Shown here: piece by piece, positions 24,503 through 34,277 of the stretch | Position numbering within the stretch: position 1 is the first letter of the stretch | Layout of the letters: each line of letters opens with the position of its first letter | From: Thalassocella blandensis | GTDB taxonomy: Bacteria; Pseudomonadota; Gammaproteobacteria; Pseudomonadales; Cellvibrionaceae | Assembly: GCA_902141825.1 (NCBI GenBank) | Contig: CABFPG010000007.1 | Location: forward strand, 124,001 to 188,000 | DNA: 64,000 nucleotides | Direction: 5' to 3' | Position numbers and translations under genes: made by a program | Notes under the pieces: generated by a model | Seen by the model: the letters and a program-made list of their open reading frames with translations, nothing else | Told to the model about the DNA's origin: nothing | Databases searched by the model: none

Positions 24503-24664
24503 AGCACGTCCTTGAGCTGGCTTGCGCTTAAATTAAGCCGTTTGAGCTTTTGCTTTAAGAGCGACCAACCCTGGTCGCCCTGCGAAACGGGCTAAGTGGC
24601 GCCTATCTTTAGAATTGTGTTATCTGCAGATATCTACACTTAGCCGTTAGGAAGAGTAAGCGAA

Positions 24665-25699
24665 TCAGGGGTTTTTCACAATATCGTTTACAGCAATGCC
24701 CTGGTCAGCTTCCAGCACCAATGCCATGCTGACTTTATCGAACACGCGGAAAACCATCAGAATACCGGCTCTCTCATCAGGTAAATCAACCTTACCACCT
24801 GAAATGCGATCGCGAATGCGTTTGCCACGCTTATATATCGCTAACACATTGCCAGGTACCATGCCTTCACGAGCACCTTTGTTAATCACAACCACATCCA
24901 TTCTTCCCACTTGCGTCACACCACCCTCAACCGCGAGGATTAAACCGTTAACGTCGCTGTTAGGAGATGAAGGGAAGAACGTGGAATCGATGGAACGCTC
25001 TTCTTCGCGCAACAATCGATCGCCAGCGCGAATTTCTTCAGTAGAACGCGTTACGTCCATGGTGGAAACTTCGCCATTGATGGCAATGATTTCACCAGAA
25101 CCAATATCCAGAGCTTGGACACCCAGTTTTTCCTTGGTAATTGGATCGCGGTATTCATCACCTTTACGATAAACACCATACACTGAAAACTTTTCTTGGA
25201 TATCGCCGCGAATGTAGGCTGTATCACCTTCGCCAACAATCAAATGGTCGTGACCACCGGCAACCACATATGGCGCGCTTTCCAGCACGCCTTCATCGAC
25301 AACGCGAGAGCGAGACAGGAAGCTGTTAATTTTATCCAACGGAATCGTAGGAATTGCTTCACCTTGAGACACCACACGTGCTTTAGGTGACAGTTTAAAT
25401 TCACGGCCGGACGTATCCAGCGTTAAACGAGGAGTACCATCCAGGTAAATCAGGCGAATCACATCGCCGGGGTAAATCAGGTGAGGGTTCTGAATCTGAG
25501 CATTTACATGCCAGATTTCTGGCCACATCCAGGGGTTTTTCAGAAAGGTATCTGAAATATCCCACAGGGTATCGCCTTTTACGACCGTATAGGTATCAGG
25601 CACCTGGTCGCGCAGCACTGGTTCCTGGGCAACCAGTGAAAGGGAAAAAGGAAGGCACAGAAGACTGGCTGCGAGAAATCCCAACAAATTTTTTTTCAT
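24665..25699 (-). CDS. Periplasmic LysM-domain protein
   Basis: The product is 344 residues. A signal peptide (about 1-24) is followed by one LysM domain at 36-85 (TYTVVKGDTLWDIS ... NPHLIYPGDVI), which binds peptidoglycan glycan. The rest is a long beta-rich region with several repeats of 'GDxxRxx' type, without a catalytic motif. Proteins of this layout stand directly upstream of dprA in many pseudomonads and relatives; their role is not established, and an envelope-structural task is the reasonable inference. AGGG precedes the ATG. The gene is divergent from def, with about 160 bases between them. Confidence 0.9.
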   Translation of the reverse strand: MKKNLLGFLAASLLCLPFSLSLVAQEPVLRDQVPDTYTVVKGDTLWDISDTFLKNPWMWPEIWHVNAQIQNPHLIYPGDVIRLIYLDGTPRLTLDTSGREFKLSPKARVVSQGEAIPTIPLDKINSFLSRSRVVDEGVLESAPYVVAGGHDHLIVGEGDTAYIRGDIQEKFSVYGVYRKGDEYRDPITKEKLGVQALDIGSGEIIAINGEVSTMDVTRSTEEIRAGDRLLREEERSIDSTFFPSSPNSDVNGLILAVEGGVTQVGRMDVVVINKGAREGMVPGNVLAIYKRGKRIRDRISGGKVDLPDERAGILMVFRVFDKVSMALVLEADQGIAVNDIVKNP

Positions 25700-25860
25700 T
25701 TCATTTACCCTGTAACATTCGGCGAGGGAGTGTTTAGCCGTTATAATAGTCCAATAGTTGTGTTTGGTCGAAAAAGGCCAATAACAAATTTTAGTATAAA
25801 CCCTTATTGATCATAATGTTAGCAGCGAAATTTAGCTAATTACTAGAAGTTAATCACGTA

Positions 25861-26367
25861 ATGGCCTTATTACCAATACTCGAATTCCCGGACCCGCGCT
25901 TACGCACGGTTGCCGCACCCGTTAAAGAAGTGGATGATTCTGTCCGCCAACTCATCGATGACATGTTTGAAACCATGTACGACGCCCCCGGCGTTGGCCT
26001 GGCTGCTACGCAGGTCAATGTTCACCTACAGGTGATTGTGATCGATGTGTCGGAAGAGAAAGACCAGCCACTGGTGTTTATCAATCCACAGATCGAAATT
26101 CTCGATGAAACCCTGTTTGACTACGAAGAAGGTTGTCTTTCCATTCCCGGGTTTTATGAGGAAATTACGCGCCCGCGTCATGTTAGAGTGACATCGCTGG
26201 ACCGCGAAGGCAACAGTTTTACCATGGAGCCTGAAGGCCTGCTGGCCGTGTGCATCCAACATGAGATGGATCACCTGGATGGTAAGCTGTTTGTGGATTA
26301 CATTTCGAACATGAAACGTCAGCGCATTCGTAAAAAACTGGAAAAGCAACAAAAAGCACGCGCCTAG
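25861..26367 (+). CDS. def: Peptide deformylase
   Basis: The product is 168 residues. It removes the formyl group from the N-terminal Met of new proteins. All three motifs are intact: GVGLAATQ (44-51), EGCLS with Cys92, and QHEMDHLDG with His134, Glu135 and His138; Cys and the two His bind Fe/Zn. It begins the plus-strand run def-fmt-rsmB-trkA-trkH. The gap to fmt is 136 bases and contains a 15-base tandem duplication. Confidence 0.98.
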   Translation: MALLPILEFPDPRLRTVAAPVKEVDDSVRQLIDDMFETMYDAPGVGLAATQVNVHLQVIVIDVSEEKDQPLVFINPQIEILDETLFDYEEGCLSIPGFYEEITRPRHVRVTSLDREGNSFTMEPEGLLAVCIQHEMDHLDGKLFVDYISNMKRQRIRKKLEKQQKARA

Positions 26368-26463
26368 CGCTTGTTCATCCGGTGACTGCCGCTTGTTGCA
26401 GAGCGCGGCGGGCACCGGGTGTCCGTTCCAGCATCTATACCGCACTCAACAGCGCATCTAATT

Positions 26464-26493
26464 TTTTAAGCATTCAAATTTTAAGTATTCAAA
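26464..26493. repeat. Tandem duplication, 2 x 15 bp, just upstream of fmt
   Basis: TTTTAAGCATTCAAA at 26464-26478 is followed by TTTTAAGTATTCAAA at 26479-26493; one mismatch. It ends 10 bases before the fmt start codon and so lies where the ribosome site would be expected. Confidence 0.85.
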
Positions 26494-26503
26494 GATAAGC
26501 TCG

Positions 26504-27475
26504 ATGACGACTCCCCTACGCATTATTTTTGCTGGCACCCCGACATTTGCTGCTAAGCACCTCCAAGCCATTATCGAAAGTGAGCACCAACTTCTCGCCG
26601 TGTACACACAGCCAGATCGCCCCGCGGGACGCGGTAAAAAGCTGAAGCCCAGTGACGTTAAAGTCCTCGCCGAAGCCAATGGAATAGAGGTGCAACAACC
26701 ACCCAGTCTGAAAAGCGAAGAGGCACAGGCGACGCTTGCCGCCTACCAGGCAGACCTGATGATAGTAGTTGCTTATGGACTGCTGCTGCCAAAGGCGGTG
26801 CTGGAGATCCCCAAATTTGGCTGCATCAATGTACACGGATCTATATTGCCGCGTTGGCGCGGCGCGGCGCCGATTCAACGAGCCATTGAAGCAGGTGATA
26901 CACAATCCGGCGTCACCATTATGCAAATGGACGTCGGCCTGGACACCGGGGACATGCTACTGAAGCAGTATTGCGATATTTTACCGACCGACAGCTCCGG
27001 CGATTTACATGATCGAATGTGTGAGATTGGTCCCCCGGCTTTGCTTCAAACCCTGTCGCACATTGCCGCGGGGCAAACCAGCCCGGAAAAACAGGATGAT
27101 GAGCTGAGCAACTATGCCAGTAAAATTGACAAGCACGAAGCACAGATCAACTGGCAAGAACCGGCAGAACTGATTGACCGAAAAATTCGTGCATTCAACC
27201 CATTTCCCATCTGTTTTACCGATTTTCGCGGCCAGAGACTGAAAATTCATCGTGCTGCTCTTTTGTCGAGTGCCACCTCAAGCGATGGCACGCCAGCGCC
27301 AGGCACCTTAACCTTGGATCAAAATCAGCTGAAAGTACAATGCGGAGCTGGCGAGTTAGTACTCACATCGCTGCAGCTACCTGGCAAAAAGGCCATTAGT
27401 GCAGCTGAATTTATCAATGCCTGGGGCGAGCAACTGCAATCAGCAGATCCAATCGTTTTGGGTATATCTGCGTGA
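26504..27475 (+). CDS. fmt: Methionyl-tRNA formyltransferase
   Basis: The product is 323 residues. It formylates the initiator Met-tRNA using 10-formyl-tetrahydrofolate. The N-terminal formyltransferase domain has FAGTPTFAA near residue 9, Asn109 and His111 in INVHGSILPRWRGAAPIQRAI, and the catalytic Asp region MDVGLDTGDM near 142-151. The C-terminal OB-fold that binds tRNA is present from about 205. A ribosome site is weak; a tandem duplication occupies the expected region. The stop overlaps the rsmB start by 4 bases (GTGA), so the two are translated together. Confidence 0.97.
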   Translation: MTTPLRIIFAGTPTFAAKHLQAIIESEHQLLAVYTQPDRPAGRGKKLKPSDVKVLAEANGIEVQQPPSLKSEEAQATLAAYQADLMIVVAYGLLLPKAVLEIPKFGCINVHGSILPRWRGAAPIQRAIEAGDTQSGVTIMQMDVGLDTGDMLLKQYCDILPTDSSGDLHDRMCEIGPPALLQTLSHIAAGQTSPEKQDDELSNYASKIDKHEAQINWQEPAELIDRKIRAFNPFPICFTDFRGQRLKIHRAALLSSATSSDGTPAPGTLTLDQNQLKVQCGAGELVLTSLQLPGKKAISAAEFINAWGEQLQSADPIVLGISA

Positions 27476-28806
27476 ATACCCGAACCCAGGCGGCGCGCGC
27501 ACTAGCGCCCGTGATTCAACAAAGAGCCTCTCTCAGCAGCACCTTTGATCCAATTCTCGCCAGCCTGCCCGTGGAAGAGCGCGGTTTTTTCAAAGAATTA
27601 TGTTTTGGTGTAACGCGACACTATTTCAGTTTGCGCTATCTCAGCCAGAAATTGTTGAGCAAACCATTTAAAGAGAAGGACAGCGATGTACAAGCCCTTG
27701 TGCTGCTCGGTTTATACCAGTTAAAGCACATGCGTGTTCCAGACCACGCCGCGATTTCTGAAACCGTCAATGCAGCAAAAAAGCTGAAAAAGCCCTGGGC
27801 TGGAAAAGTCATCAACGGCGTATTGCGCAATTATCAACGTCAGCAAGACAAACTTGATCGTCAACTAACCGGCCATACTGAAGGGCAAACAGAGCACCCA
27901 CAGTGGTTGTTCAGCCAGATTAAAGACGCCTGGCCGGATCATTGGCGAGAGATTATCCAGGCTGCCAATAATGCAGCACCGCTGACCTTGCGTATTAACC
28001 GACAGCGTACAACTACAGCCGAATATCTGACCAAGCTAACCGGCGCTGGAATCAGCGCCAGCGCCGGACTCTACAGTGACTCCAGTGTCATACTTGCGCA
28101 ATCGCAAGATATTACCGCGCTGCCGGGATTTGCAGATGGCGAGTTTTCAGTCCAGGACGAAGCGGCACAGTTAAGCGCGAACCTGCTCGATCTCAAAAGT
28201 GGACAACGGGTACTCGATGCCTGTTGCGCGCCGGGGGGAAAGACCTGTCATATTCTCGAACACCAGCCGGATCTGCAATTGACGGCACTGGAACTGGAAG
28301 CAAGTCGGATGCAGCGGGTGGAAGAAAATTTGCAGCGCCTCAAGCTGCAGGCAACGTTAAAGGTTGCCGATGCTGGTGACTTGGAGAGCTGGTGGGATGG
28401 TCAAGTATTTGATCGTATTTTGCTCGACGCACCCTGCTCCGCCACTGGCGTTATCCGGCGTCACCCCGACATCAAACTGTTAAGGCGTGCGGAAGATATT
28501 CCGGCACTGAGTGAATTACAGCAAACCCTGCTGCACTCTTTATGGCAAACACTCGCACCCGGGGGCCTCCTGCTGTACGCAACGTGTTCAATTTTGCCAC
28601 AGGAAAACGAGGAAACCCTTGCGAGGTTTGTCGAACAACACCCTGACGCTTTACACTTGCCTATCGACAGCGAGTGGGGAATTGCGCGAAGCTTCGGCCG
28701 GCAATTATTGCCTGGCACGCAGACACCGCCAAAACTTGCCACACAGGCACAACAACTCAATACTCACGATGGTTTTTACTATGCTCGTATAATGAAACGG
28801 GCATAA
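27472..28806 (+). CDS. rsmB: 16S rRNA (cytosine-967-C5) methyltransferase
   Basis: The product is 444 residues, also known as Sun. It methylates C967 of 16S rRNA with S-adenosylmethionine. Residues 1-140 are the NusB-like RNA-binding domain and the rest the RsmB methylase: SAM motif DACCAPGGKT near 248, catalytic-site PCSATGVIRRHPDIK and the motif VI cysteine in LYATCSILPQENE. The start is GTG at 27472, overlapping the end of fmt by 4 bases. It is third in def-fmt-rsmB-trkA-trkH. Confidence 0.97.
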   Translation: MNTRTQAARALAPVIQQRASLSSTFDPILASLPVEERGFFKELCFGVTRHYFSLRYLSQKLLSKPFKEKDSDVQALVLLGLYQLKHMRVPDHAAISETVNAAKKLKKPWAGKVINGVLRNYQRQQDKLDRQLTGHTEGQTEHPQWLFSQIKDAWPDHWREIIQAANNAAPLTLRINRQRTTTAEYLTKLTGAGISASAGLYSDSSVILAQSQDITALPGFADGEFSVQDEAAQLSANLLDLKSGQRVLDACCAPGGKTCHILEHQPDLQLTALELEASRMQRVEENLQRLKLQATLKVADAGDLESWWDGQVFDRILLDAPCSATGVIRRHPDIKLLRRAEDIPALSELQQTLLHSLWQTLAPGGLLLYATCSILPQENEETLARFVEQHPDALHLPIDSEWGIARSFGRQLLPGTQTPPKLATQAQQLNTHDGFYYARIMKRA

Positions 28807-28850
28807 GCGGGATGCCGGCCTAACCGGGCTCAAACTGGGCTAACACAACA

Positions 28851-30263
28851 ATGAAAATTATTATCCTTGGGGCAGGTCGCGTAGGGGGAACTCTGGCGGC
28901 AAACTTATCAAGCGAAGCCAATGACATTACGGTCGTCGACAGTGATGTGGATAACTTGCGTGAGCTACAGGATCGCTACGATATTGGCGTTGTCGCCGGG
29001 CATGCATCGCATCCTCACATACTATTACAGGCCGGCATTGAAGACGCCGACATGCTGATCGCCGTCACCGGGGTCGATGAAATTAATATGGTGGCCTGCC
29101 AGATTGCACACAGCCTGTTTCGAACCCCCACCAAAATTGCCCGTATTCGCTCGCAAGCCTATGCCAACTATGAAGGTTTATTTCAGAACGAAGCGATTCC
29201 GGTCGATGTCATCATCAGCCCGGAGCAGCTCGTCTCAGATTACATTTACCGTCTGGTCGAACACCCCGGTGCGTTGCAGGTGCTGGATTTTGCTGCCGGA
29301 CTGGTACAACTGGTGGCCGTAAAGGCGTACTTTGGCGGCCCATTGGTCGGTCAGGAGTTACGTTTTATTCGCAAGCACATGCCAAATGTGGAAACACGGG
29401 TTGCTGCAATTTACCGTAAAAATCGCCCCCTGATGCCAACAGGATCGACGGTGATCGAAGCCGATGACGAAGTATTCTTTATCGCCGCGAAAGATGATAT
29501 CCGCTCGGTAATGAGTGAATTGCGCCGCCTCGACCGCCCCTACAAACGCATTATCATTGCCGGAGGCGGCAATATCGGCCTGCGCCTGGCCACGCAACTG
29601 GAAAAACAGTACTCCGTCAAAATTATTGAGTTCAACCCACAGCGTGCTGCATTTCTCTCAGAGCACCTCAACAATACCATTGTGTTAATGGGCAGCTCAT
29701 CGGATCAGGAATTACTGCTGGAGGAAAACATCGAAGATACCGACGTGTTCCTCGCGGTGACGAATTCAGACGAAGCCAACATTATGTCGTCCCTGCTGGC
29801 CAAGCGTATGGGGTCGCGCAAGGTATTAACCCTGATCAGTAATCCGGCTTATGTGGATTTGGTGCAAGGTGGCGAACTCGATATTGCCATTTCACCTCAG
29901 CAGGCCACGATCGGTACACTGCTAACCCACGTAAGGCGAGGAGACATAGTTAACGTTCACTCACTTCGCCGTGGTGCCGCTGAAGCGATTGAAGTTATTG
30001 CCCATGGCGATGAAAAAACCTCCAAGGTGGTGGGGCGAGCGGTTGAAGATATAGACCTTCCCGAAGGTGCCACAATCGGCGCGGTGGTGCGAAAAGAAGC
30101 CCGCGACGGGGAAGAGTCCTCCAAATCCTCGCACCATCAGGTCATTATCGCCAGTGATGATCTGGTGATCGAATCAGGCGACCACGTTATCGTGTTCCTT
30201 ATCGATAAACGTTACACCGGGGACATTGAACGTTTGTTCCAGGTAGGGTTTACCTTCTTCTAA
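28851..30263 (+). CDS. trkA: Trk potassium uptake system, NAD-binding regulator TrkA
   Basis: The product is 470 residues. Two tandem RCK units are visible, each with a nucleotide-binding Rossmann motif: [13 protein letters not shown] at the start and [14 protein letters not shown] near 227, each followed by a TrkA_C domain. It is peripheral at the inner membrane and gates TrkH according to NAD/ATP state. The second TrkA_C holds a Ser/Glu/Lys-rich insert (about residues 425-435), slightly lengthening the protein compared with the usual about 458. The stop and the trkH start overlap by one base (TAATG), so they are coupled. Confidence 0.97.
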   Translation: MKIIILGAGRVGGTLAANLSSEANDITVVDSDVDNLRELQDRYDIGVVAGHASHPHILLQAGIEDADMLIAVTGVDEINMVACQIAHSLFRTPTKIARIRSQAYANYEGLFQNEAIPVDVIISPEQLVSDYIYRLVEHPGALQVLDFAAGLVQLVAVKAYFGGPLVGQELRFIRKHMPNVETRVAAIYRKNRPLMPTGSTVIEADDEVFFIAAKDDIRSVMSELRRLDRPYKRIIIAGGGNIGLRLATQLEKQYSVKIIEFNPQRAAFLSEHLNNTIVLMGSSSDQELLLEENIEDTDVFLAVTNSDEANIMSSLLAKRMGSRKVLTLISNPAYVDLVQGGELDIAISPQQATIGTLLTHVRRGDIVNVHSLRRGAAEAIEVIAHGDEKTSKVVGRAVEDIDLPEGATIGAVVRKEARDGEESSKSSHHQVIIASDDLVIESGDHVIVFLIDKRYTGDIERLFQVGFTFF

Positions 30264-31711
30264 TGCACTTCGCGATTATTTCCAAAGTCATAGGCGTGTT
30301 GCTGATGCTGTTCAGTGTCACCATGACGCCCCCTATTCTGGTCTCCTTTATTTACGACGACCACACCTACGCAACCTTTATTCTGGCGTTTGCAATCACC
30401 TTTATCACCGGCCTCGCCGCCTGGTTTCCAGTGCATTCGATTAAGCAGGATCTGCGTACCCGCGACGGCTTCCTCATAGTGTCTTTGTTCTGGACGGTTC
30501 TGGCTACCTTCGGTTCGCTGCCGTTGTTATTTGCCGATGCCACGCAGTTGAGCGTGGTGGATGCGATTTTTGAATCGCTCTCCGGGCTCACTACTACAGG
30601 GGCCACAGTGATGACCGGCCTGGAAGATCTGCCCAAATCCATACTCTACTATCGCCAGCAGTTGCAGTGGCTGGGCGGCATTGGGATTATTGTTATTGCA
30701 GTGGCGATTCTACCGATGCTGGGTATCGGTGGCATGCAGTTGTACCGGGCAGAAACTCCCGGCCCGGTAAAAGACAGTAAATTAACCCCCCGCATCACTG
30801 AAACAGCTAAAGCCCTGTTTCTGATTTATCTGACCTTGACGCTGCTCTGCGCACTCTCCTACTGGCTTGTCGGGATGGATTTCTTTGACGCAATAACTCA
30901 TGCGTTTTCCACCGTGGCTATCGGCGGTTTCTCCACTTATGACGCCAGTATTGGCTATTTCGACAGCCCCGCAATAATGCTGGTGTGTATGGTTTTTATG
31001 ATTCTCTCAGGAATTAATTTTGCTCTGCACTTTTTTGCCTGGCACATGCGAGGCATTAAGCATTATCTCAACGACCCGGAATTTGCGTTTTATGGATCGA
31101 TGATAGTGTTCGGCATGATCACTACCGTGGCATATCTGATTTATTCTGGCACCTACGGGTATTCGGAAAGTGTGTTGCGGGGCAGCTTTGAATTGGTATC
31201 CATTCTGACCACCACGGGATTCAGTGTGGCGGATTTCTCCGTCTGGCCCAGCTTTTTACCTGTCTTGATCTTTATGTTTGCATTTATGGGTGGCTGCGCC
31301 GGATCTACCGGAGGCGGGATTAAAATGATCCGTGTTCTGCTCATTGTGAAACAAGGTATGCGGGAACTCTATCGGTTGATCCATCCTAACGCGGTAGTGC
31401 CAATTAAAATCGGCAAGAAGATCGTATCCGACCGTGTGCTTGAAGCCGTTTGGGGGTTTCTTGCTGTCTATATTGTATCTTTTCTGGCCATGTTCATCCT
31501 GTTACTGGCAACCGGGCTGGATTTCACGACGTCTTTTACCGCAGTGGGTGCCTGCCTCAACAACTTGGGGCCGGGATTGGGAGACGTTGCTGCGCATTAT
31601 GGCGACATAAATGCAACCGCCAAATGGATCTTGTGTTTTGCCATGCTGTTGGGGCGACTGGAGGTTTTCACCCTGCTGGTGTTGTTTACGCCCGTTTTCT
31701 GGCGACGTTAG
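30263..31711 (+). CDS. trkH: Trk potassium uptake channel TrkH
   Basis: The product is 482 residues with about ten membrane helices forming the four MPM repeats of the Trk/Ktr/HKT family. The four pore Gly-containing turns are visible, for example LTTTGATV (repeat 1), STVAIGGFSTYD (2), TTTGFSVAD (3) and SFTAVGACLNNLGPGLG (4). The loop GGCAGSTGGGIKMIRV lies in the third unit. It works with TrkA as a potassium (or potassium/proton) importer in the inner membrane. The start is coupled to the trkA stop. The stop lies 3 bases from the stop of the converging acyltransferase gene. Confidence 0.97.
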   Translation: MHFAIISKVIGVLLMLFSVTMTPPILVSFIYDDHTYATFILAFAITFITGLAAWFPVHSIKQDLRTRDGFLIVSLFWTVLATFGSLPLLFADATQLSVVDAIFESLSGLTTTGATVMTGLEDLPKSILYYRQQLQWLGGIGIIVIAVAILPMLGIGGMQLYRAETPGPVKDSKLTPRITETAKALFLIYLTLTLLCALSYWLVGMDFFDAITHAFSTVAIGGFSTYDASIGYFDSPAIMLVCMVFMILSGINFALHFFAWHMRGIKHYLNDPEFAFYGSMIVFGMITTVAYLIYSGTYGYSESVLRGSFELVSILTTTGFSVADFSVWPSFLPVLIFMFAFMGGCAGSTGGGIKMIRVLLIVKQGMRELYRLIHPNAVVPIKIGKKIVSDRVLEAVWGFLAVYIVSFLAMFILLLATGLDFTTSFTAVGACLNNLGPGLGDVAAHYGDINATAKWILCFAMLLGRLEVFTLLVLFTPVFWRR

Positions 31712-31714
31712 CGC

Positions 31715-32680
31715 TTACTTTCCTTGTTTTTCAAAAGGGTTCTGACGATAGGGGTCCGGGTCACCTTCCGCACGAACTTTGAATCGCTTGTACTCCCATT
31801 GATATTGCTCCGGGCAGTATTCAACACTTTGTTGAACCGCCAGATTGAGGGCTTGTAAGGCCGTGTCTTGATCTTCAGCGTGTATTTCTGCTGGTGCGTC
31901 AAAGTAATGCACTTCAAAACCGCCCTTCACTCGTTTCACAACACCCACCACCACCGGGCATTGCACACGACGGACAAAGCCGTGAATCAGGGTCATGGTA
32001 AAAGCGGGATGGCCGTAAAATGGAGCGAATTGCCCGGAACCCTGCATGGGATTCTGATCAGGTAAAATCGCGGTAATTCCACCATTTTTGACGGAATTCA
32101 TGAGTTTTAGCACGCCTTTTCGTGTTGTTGGTACCAATTCGGCACCGGTTTTCTGACGAGCTTTAATAATAACGTCTTCCAGATATGCCTGTTTCGGAGG
32201 CTGATACAGCGCCGTCATCGATCCGTATTGTGGCAGTAAACGACTGAGAACTTCCCAGTTCCCGATATGAGGAGCCAGCAGAATCACACCTTTCCCCTGT
32301 GCGACAGCCTGTTTCATACTGGTATCGTCAACATGCAGAATTTTACTATCCAGCCAGCGCTGACTGCGACGTAACAAAAGACAGACTTCAAAGGCCAGCA
32401 TGCCAGTATGCTGCAAACTCGATTTCGCTAACGCTTTTTGCTCTTCGTCGGGCAGCTCGGGAAAACACATTTGTATATTGCGCAGCGTGGTTTTAGCACC
32501 ACTGGTTTTACACCACCACCCCAAGGTGCCCAGGGTTGCGCCAATGGATCGCGCGAGGGACAGCGGTAACATTCCCAAACACGCAATCAGCCCCAGAACT
32601 ACCTGCTGTTTGGCACTGGCTGGAGGTGTGGGTTTTTCTTGCTGCGGACTAGATTCGGGGCCTGTCATAGGTCTACTCAT
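31715..32680 (-). CDS. Lipid A late acyltransferase-like protein (LpxL/HtrB family)
   Basis: The product is 321 residues from the ATG at 32680; the frame extends five codons further to 32695, so the exact start is open. One N-terminal hydrophobic segment (about 28-50) anchors it to the inner membrane. The acyltransferase motif HxxxxE is clear in LLAPHIGNWE, and the DQNPMQGSGQFAPFYGHPAFT stretch is the conserved acyl-acceptor region of the LpxL family. It should add a secondary acyl chain to Kdo-lipid A; LpxL versus LpxM type cannot be decided. It converges with trkH, with a 3-base gap between the stops. No other lipid A genes are near. Confidence 0.9.
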   Translation of the reverse strand: MSRPMTGPESSPQQEKPTPPASAKQQVVLGLIACLGMLPLSLARSIGATLGTLGWWCKTSGAKTTLRNIQMCFPELPDEEQKALAKSSLQHTGMLAFEVCLLLRRSQRWLDSKILHVDDTSMKQAVAQGKGVILLAPHIGNWEVLSRLLPQYGSMTALYQPPKQAYLEDVIIKARQKTGAELVPTTRKGVLKLMNSVKNGGITAILPDQNPMQGSGQFAPFYGHPAFTMTLIHGFVRRVQCPVVVGVVKRVKGGFEVHYFDAPAEIHAEDQDTALQALNLAVQQSVEYCPEQYQWEYKRFKVRAEGDPDPYRQNPFEKQGK

Positions 32681-32937
32681 AAATTTTTCGCGCATTCTGC
32701 CAAAGTTGGTGCGATACGTCTAACTCCGTCTTTGCGACGAAGGGCCATTATTTGCTTAATTTTGCAACGATTAGAATAAGCTGTCCTGTCGCCATAAAAA
32801 ACAACTGGTTTTCGTGAGATTGTGTGCTGTAATTATAAAGGCAGTGGCAAAACATCTCGTTCAATCCGCACATTTGACTGTGCGTGTACCGGCGCAAATT
32901 TGCTATGATAATTTAAAATTTGTACAAGCTTTTCACT

Positions 32938-34245
32938 ATGGCTCGCAATAGGTTCGCCAGCTCCTCATCATATTCGCCTAACAAGCGTTCCGCTTGGCTG
33001 CGGGTCAGCAGTTTGCTTGCGCTGTGTTTTAGCTTTAGTCAAAGCCTGTCAGCTGAGTCCATAGGGAAAAAATCTTTCACACGCTCCAACATCTCCGTTC
33101 CGCTGCATATCACCCTCATTAACCCCTATAACAACCCTTTCTGGGAATGCGCAGATAAGTTCGCAAAAACCGTCGCGGGCGATCTTGGTTTGGATTTGGA
33201 AAGCATTCATGCGGAACATCGACTGGTTGCACAACACGCCATGGAAGACGTCATCGAACGTAAAAACAAGCCGGAATATTTGATCATGCAATATTACACC
33301 GGCACTTCTGCGCGTTTACTCAAAGACTTGGATTACGCTGGAATTAAGTCGTTCGTCATCAATACCGATTCCCCCAAAGAAGAAAAACGTGTGATTGGCA
33401 AACCGCGCCAGTTTATTCCCAACTGGCTCGGTCATATGTATCCCGATGATTTCTATATTGGACAAGAACAAGCGGAGCAGTTGATTGCGCTGGCGAAAGA
33501 CGGCGATAAAACCGTTGAAATGATTGGCATAGGTGGCGCACCGCGGACAACGGCCGGCACCCTGCGGAATGAAGGAGCCCGTTTTGCAGCCAGTAATAAT
33601 CCTAAAGTTAAGCTCAACCGCATGGTGTTTACCCAATGGCAGGAGCATGAAGGCGAGCAAGCAGCGTTTAACCTGTTAAAACAATATCCCGAAACACGCA
33701 TCATCTGGACAGGCAGCGACAATATTGCTGCCGGTGCGATTAAAGCCGCATTACAACTCGGTTATAAACCGGGAGAAAATATTTTTGTCGGTGGTGTCGA
33801 TTGCTCGGCCAATGGATTGGAGTTAATCAAACAGGGGCATTTGAGTCTTTCTCTTTGCGGCCATTTTTTAGAGGTGGGCTGGGCGATTATTACCTTGTTC
33901 GACTATTACCACGGCATTGATTTTAAGGAAGATCTGGGAACGGTGATCAACCTTCCGGTACATGCCATCACCCAGTTAAACTGGCGCAAGTACGAAGGGC
34001 TGGTGTGTGATAGCGACTGGCAGCACGTCAATTTCAAACACTTTTCCAAATACTACAATAAAGCTCTGACTCAGTATGATTTTGGTATGGAAAGTCTGCG
34101 CAGAGAGAGTGAAAAGGGTAAAAAGGCCGCGGAGCAAGCTGCGCAGGCCTTGCCACCAACCAATCCTTTACCACCGGATCACCAAAACAGTCCTGGTATC
34201 AGTCCGGTGATAAAACCCTATGAGTCCATGGCCGAAGAGTATTAG
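32938..34245 (+). CDS. Orphan periplasmic binding protein (sugar-ABC type)
   Basis: The product is 435 residues from ATG 32938; a TTG at 32920 gives six more residues. A long basic N-terminus precedes a hydrophobic core ending in LSA, a plausible signal peptide. Residues about 60-350 have the Peripla_BP_4 fold of sugar-binding proteins: INPYNNPFWE, RNEGARFA, IIWTGSDNIAAGAIKAALQLG and IFVGGVDCSANGLELIKQG. The C-terminal about 65 residues are Pro/Glu/Lys-rich. There is no permease or ATPase gene nearby, so it may serve a distant transporter or act as the sensor half of a signalling system. A TGCTATGAT extended -10-like element lies at 32901-32909. Neighbours give no clue to the ligand. Confidence 0.85.
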   Translation: MARNRFASSSSYSPNKRSAWLRVSSLLALCFSFSQSLSAESIGKKSFTRSNISVPLHITLINPYNNPFWECADKFAKTVAGDLGLDLESIHAEHRLVAQHAMEDVIERKNKPEYLIMQYYTGTSARLLKDLDYAGIKSFVINTDSPKEEKRVIGKPRQFIPNWLGHMYPDDFYIGQEQAEQLIALAKDGDKTVEMIGIGGAPRTTAGTLRNEGARFAASNNPKVKLNRMVFTQWQEHEGEQAAFNLLKQYPETRIIWTGSDNIAAGAIKAALQLGYKPGENIFVGGVDCSANGLELIKQGHLSLSLCGHFLEVGWAIITLFDYYHGIDFKEDLGTVINLPVHAITQLNWRKYEGLVCDSDWQHVNFKHFSKYYNKALTQYDFGMESLRRESEKGKKAAEQAAQALPPTNPLPPDHQNSPGISPVIKPYESMAEEY

Positions 34246-34277
34246 AAAGATTGTTAGTTTGTGCCCTGCCTGCGGTG

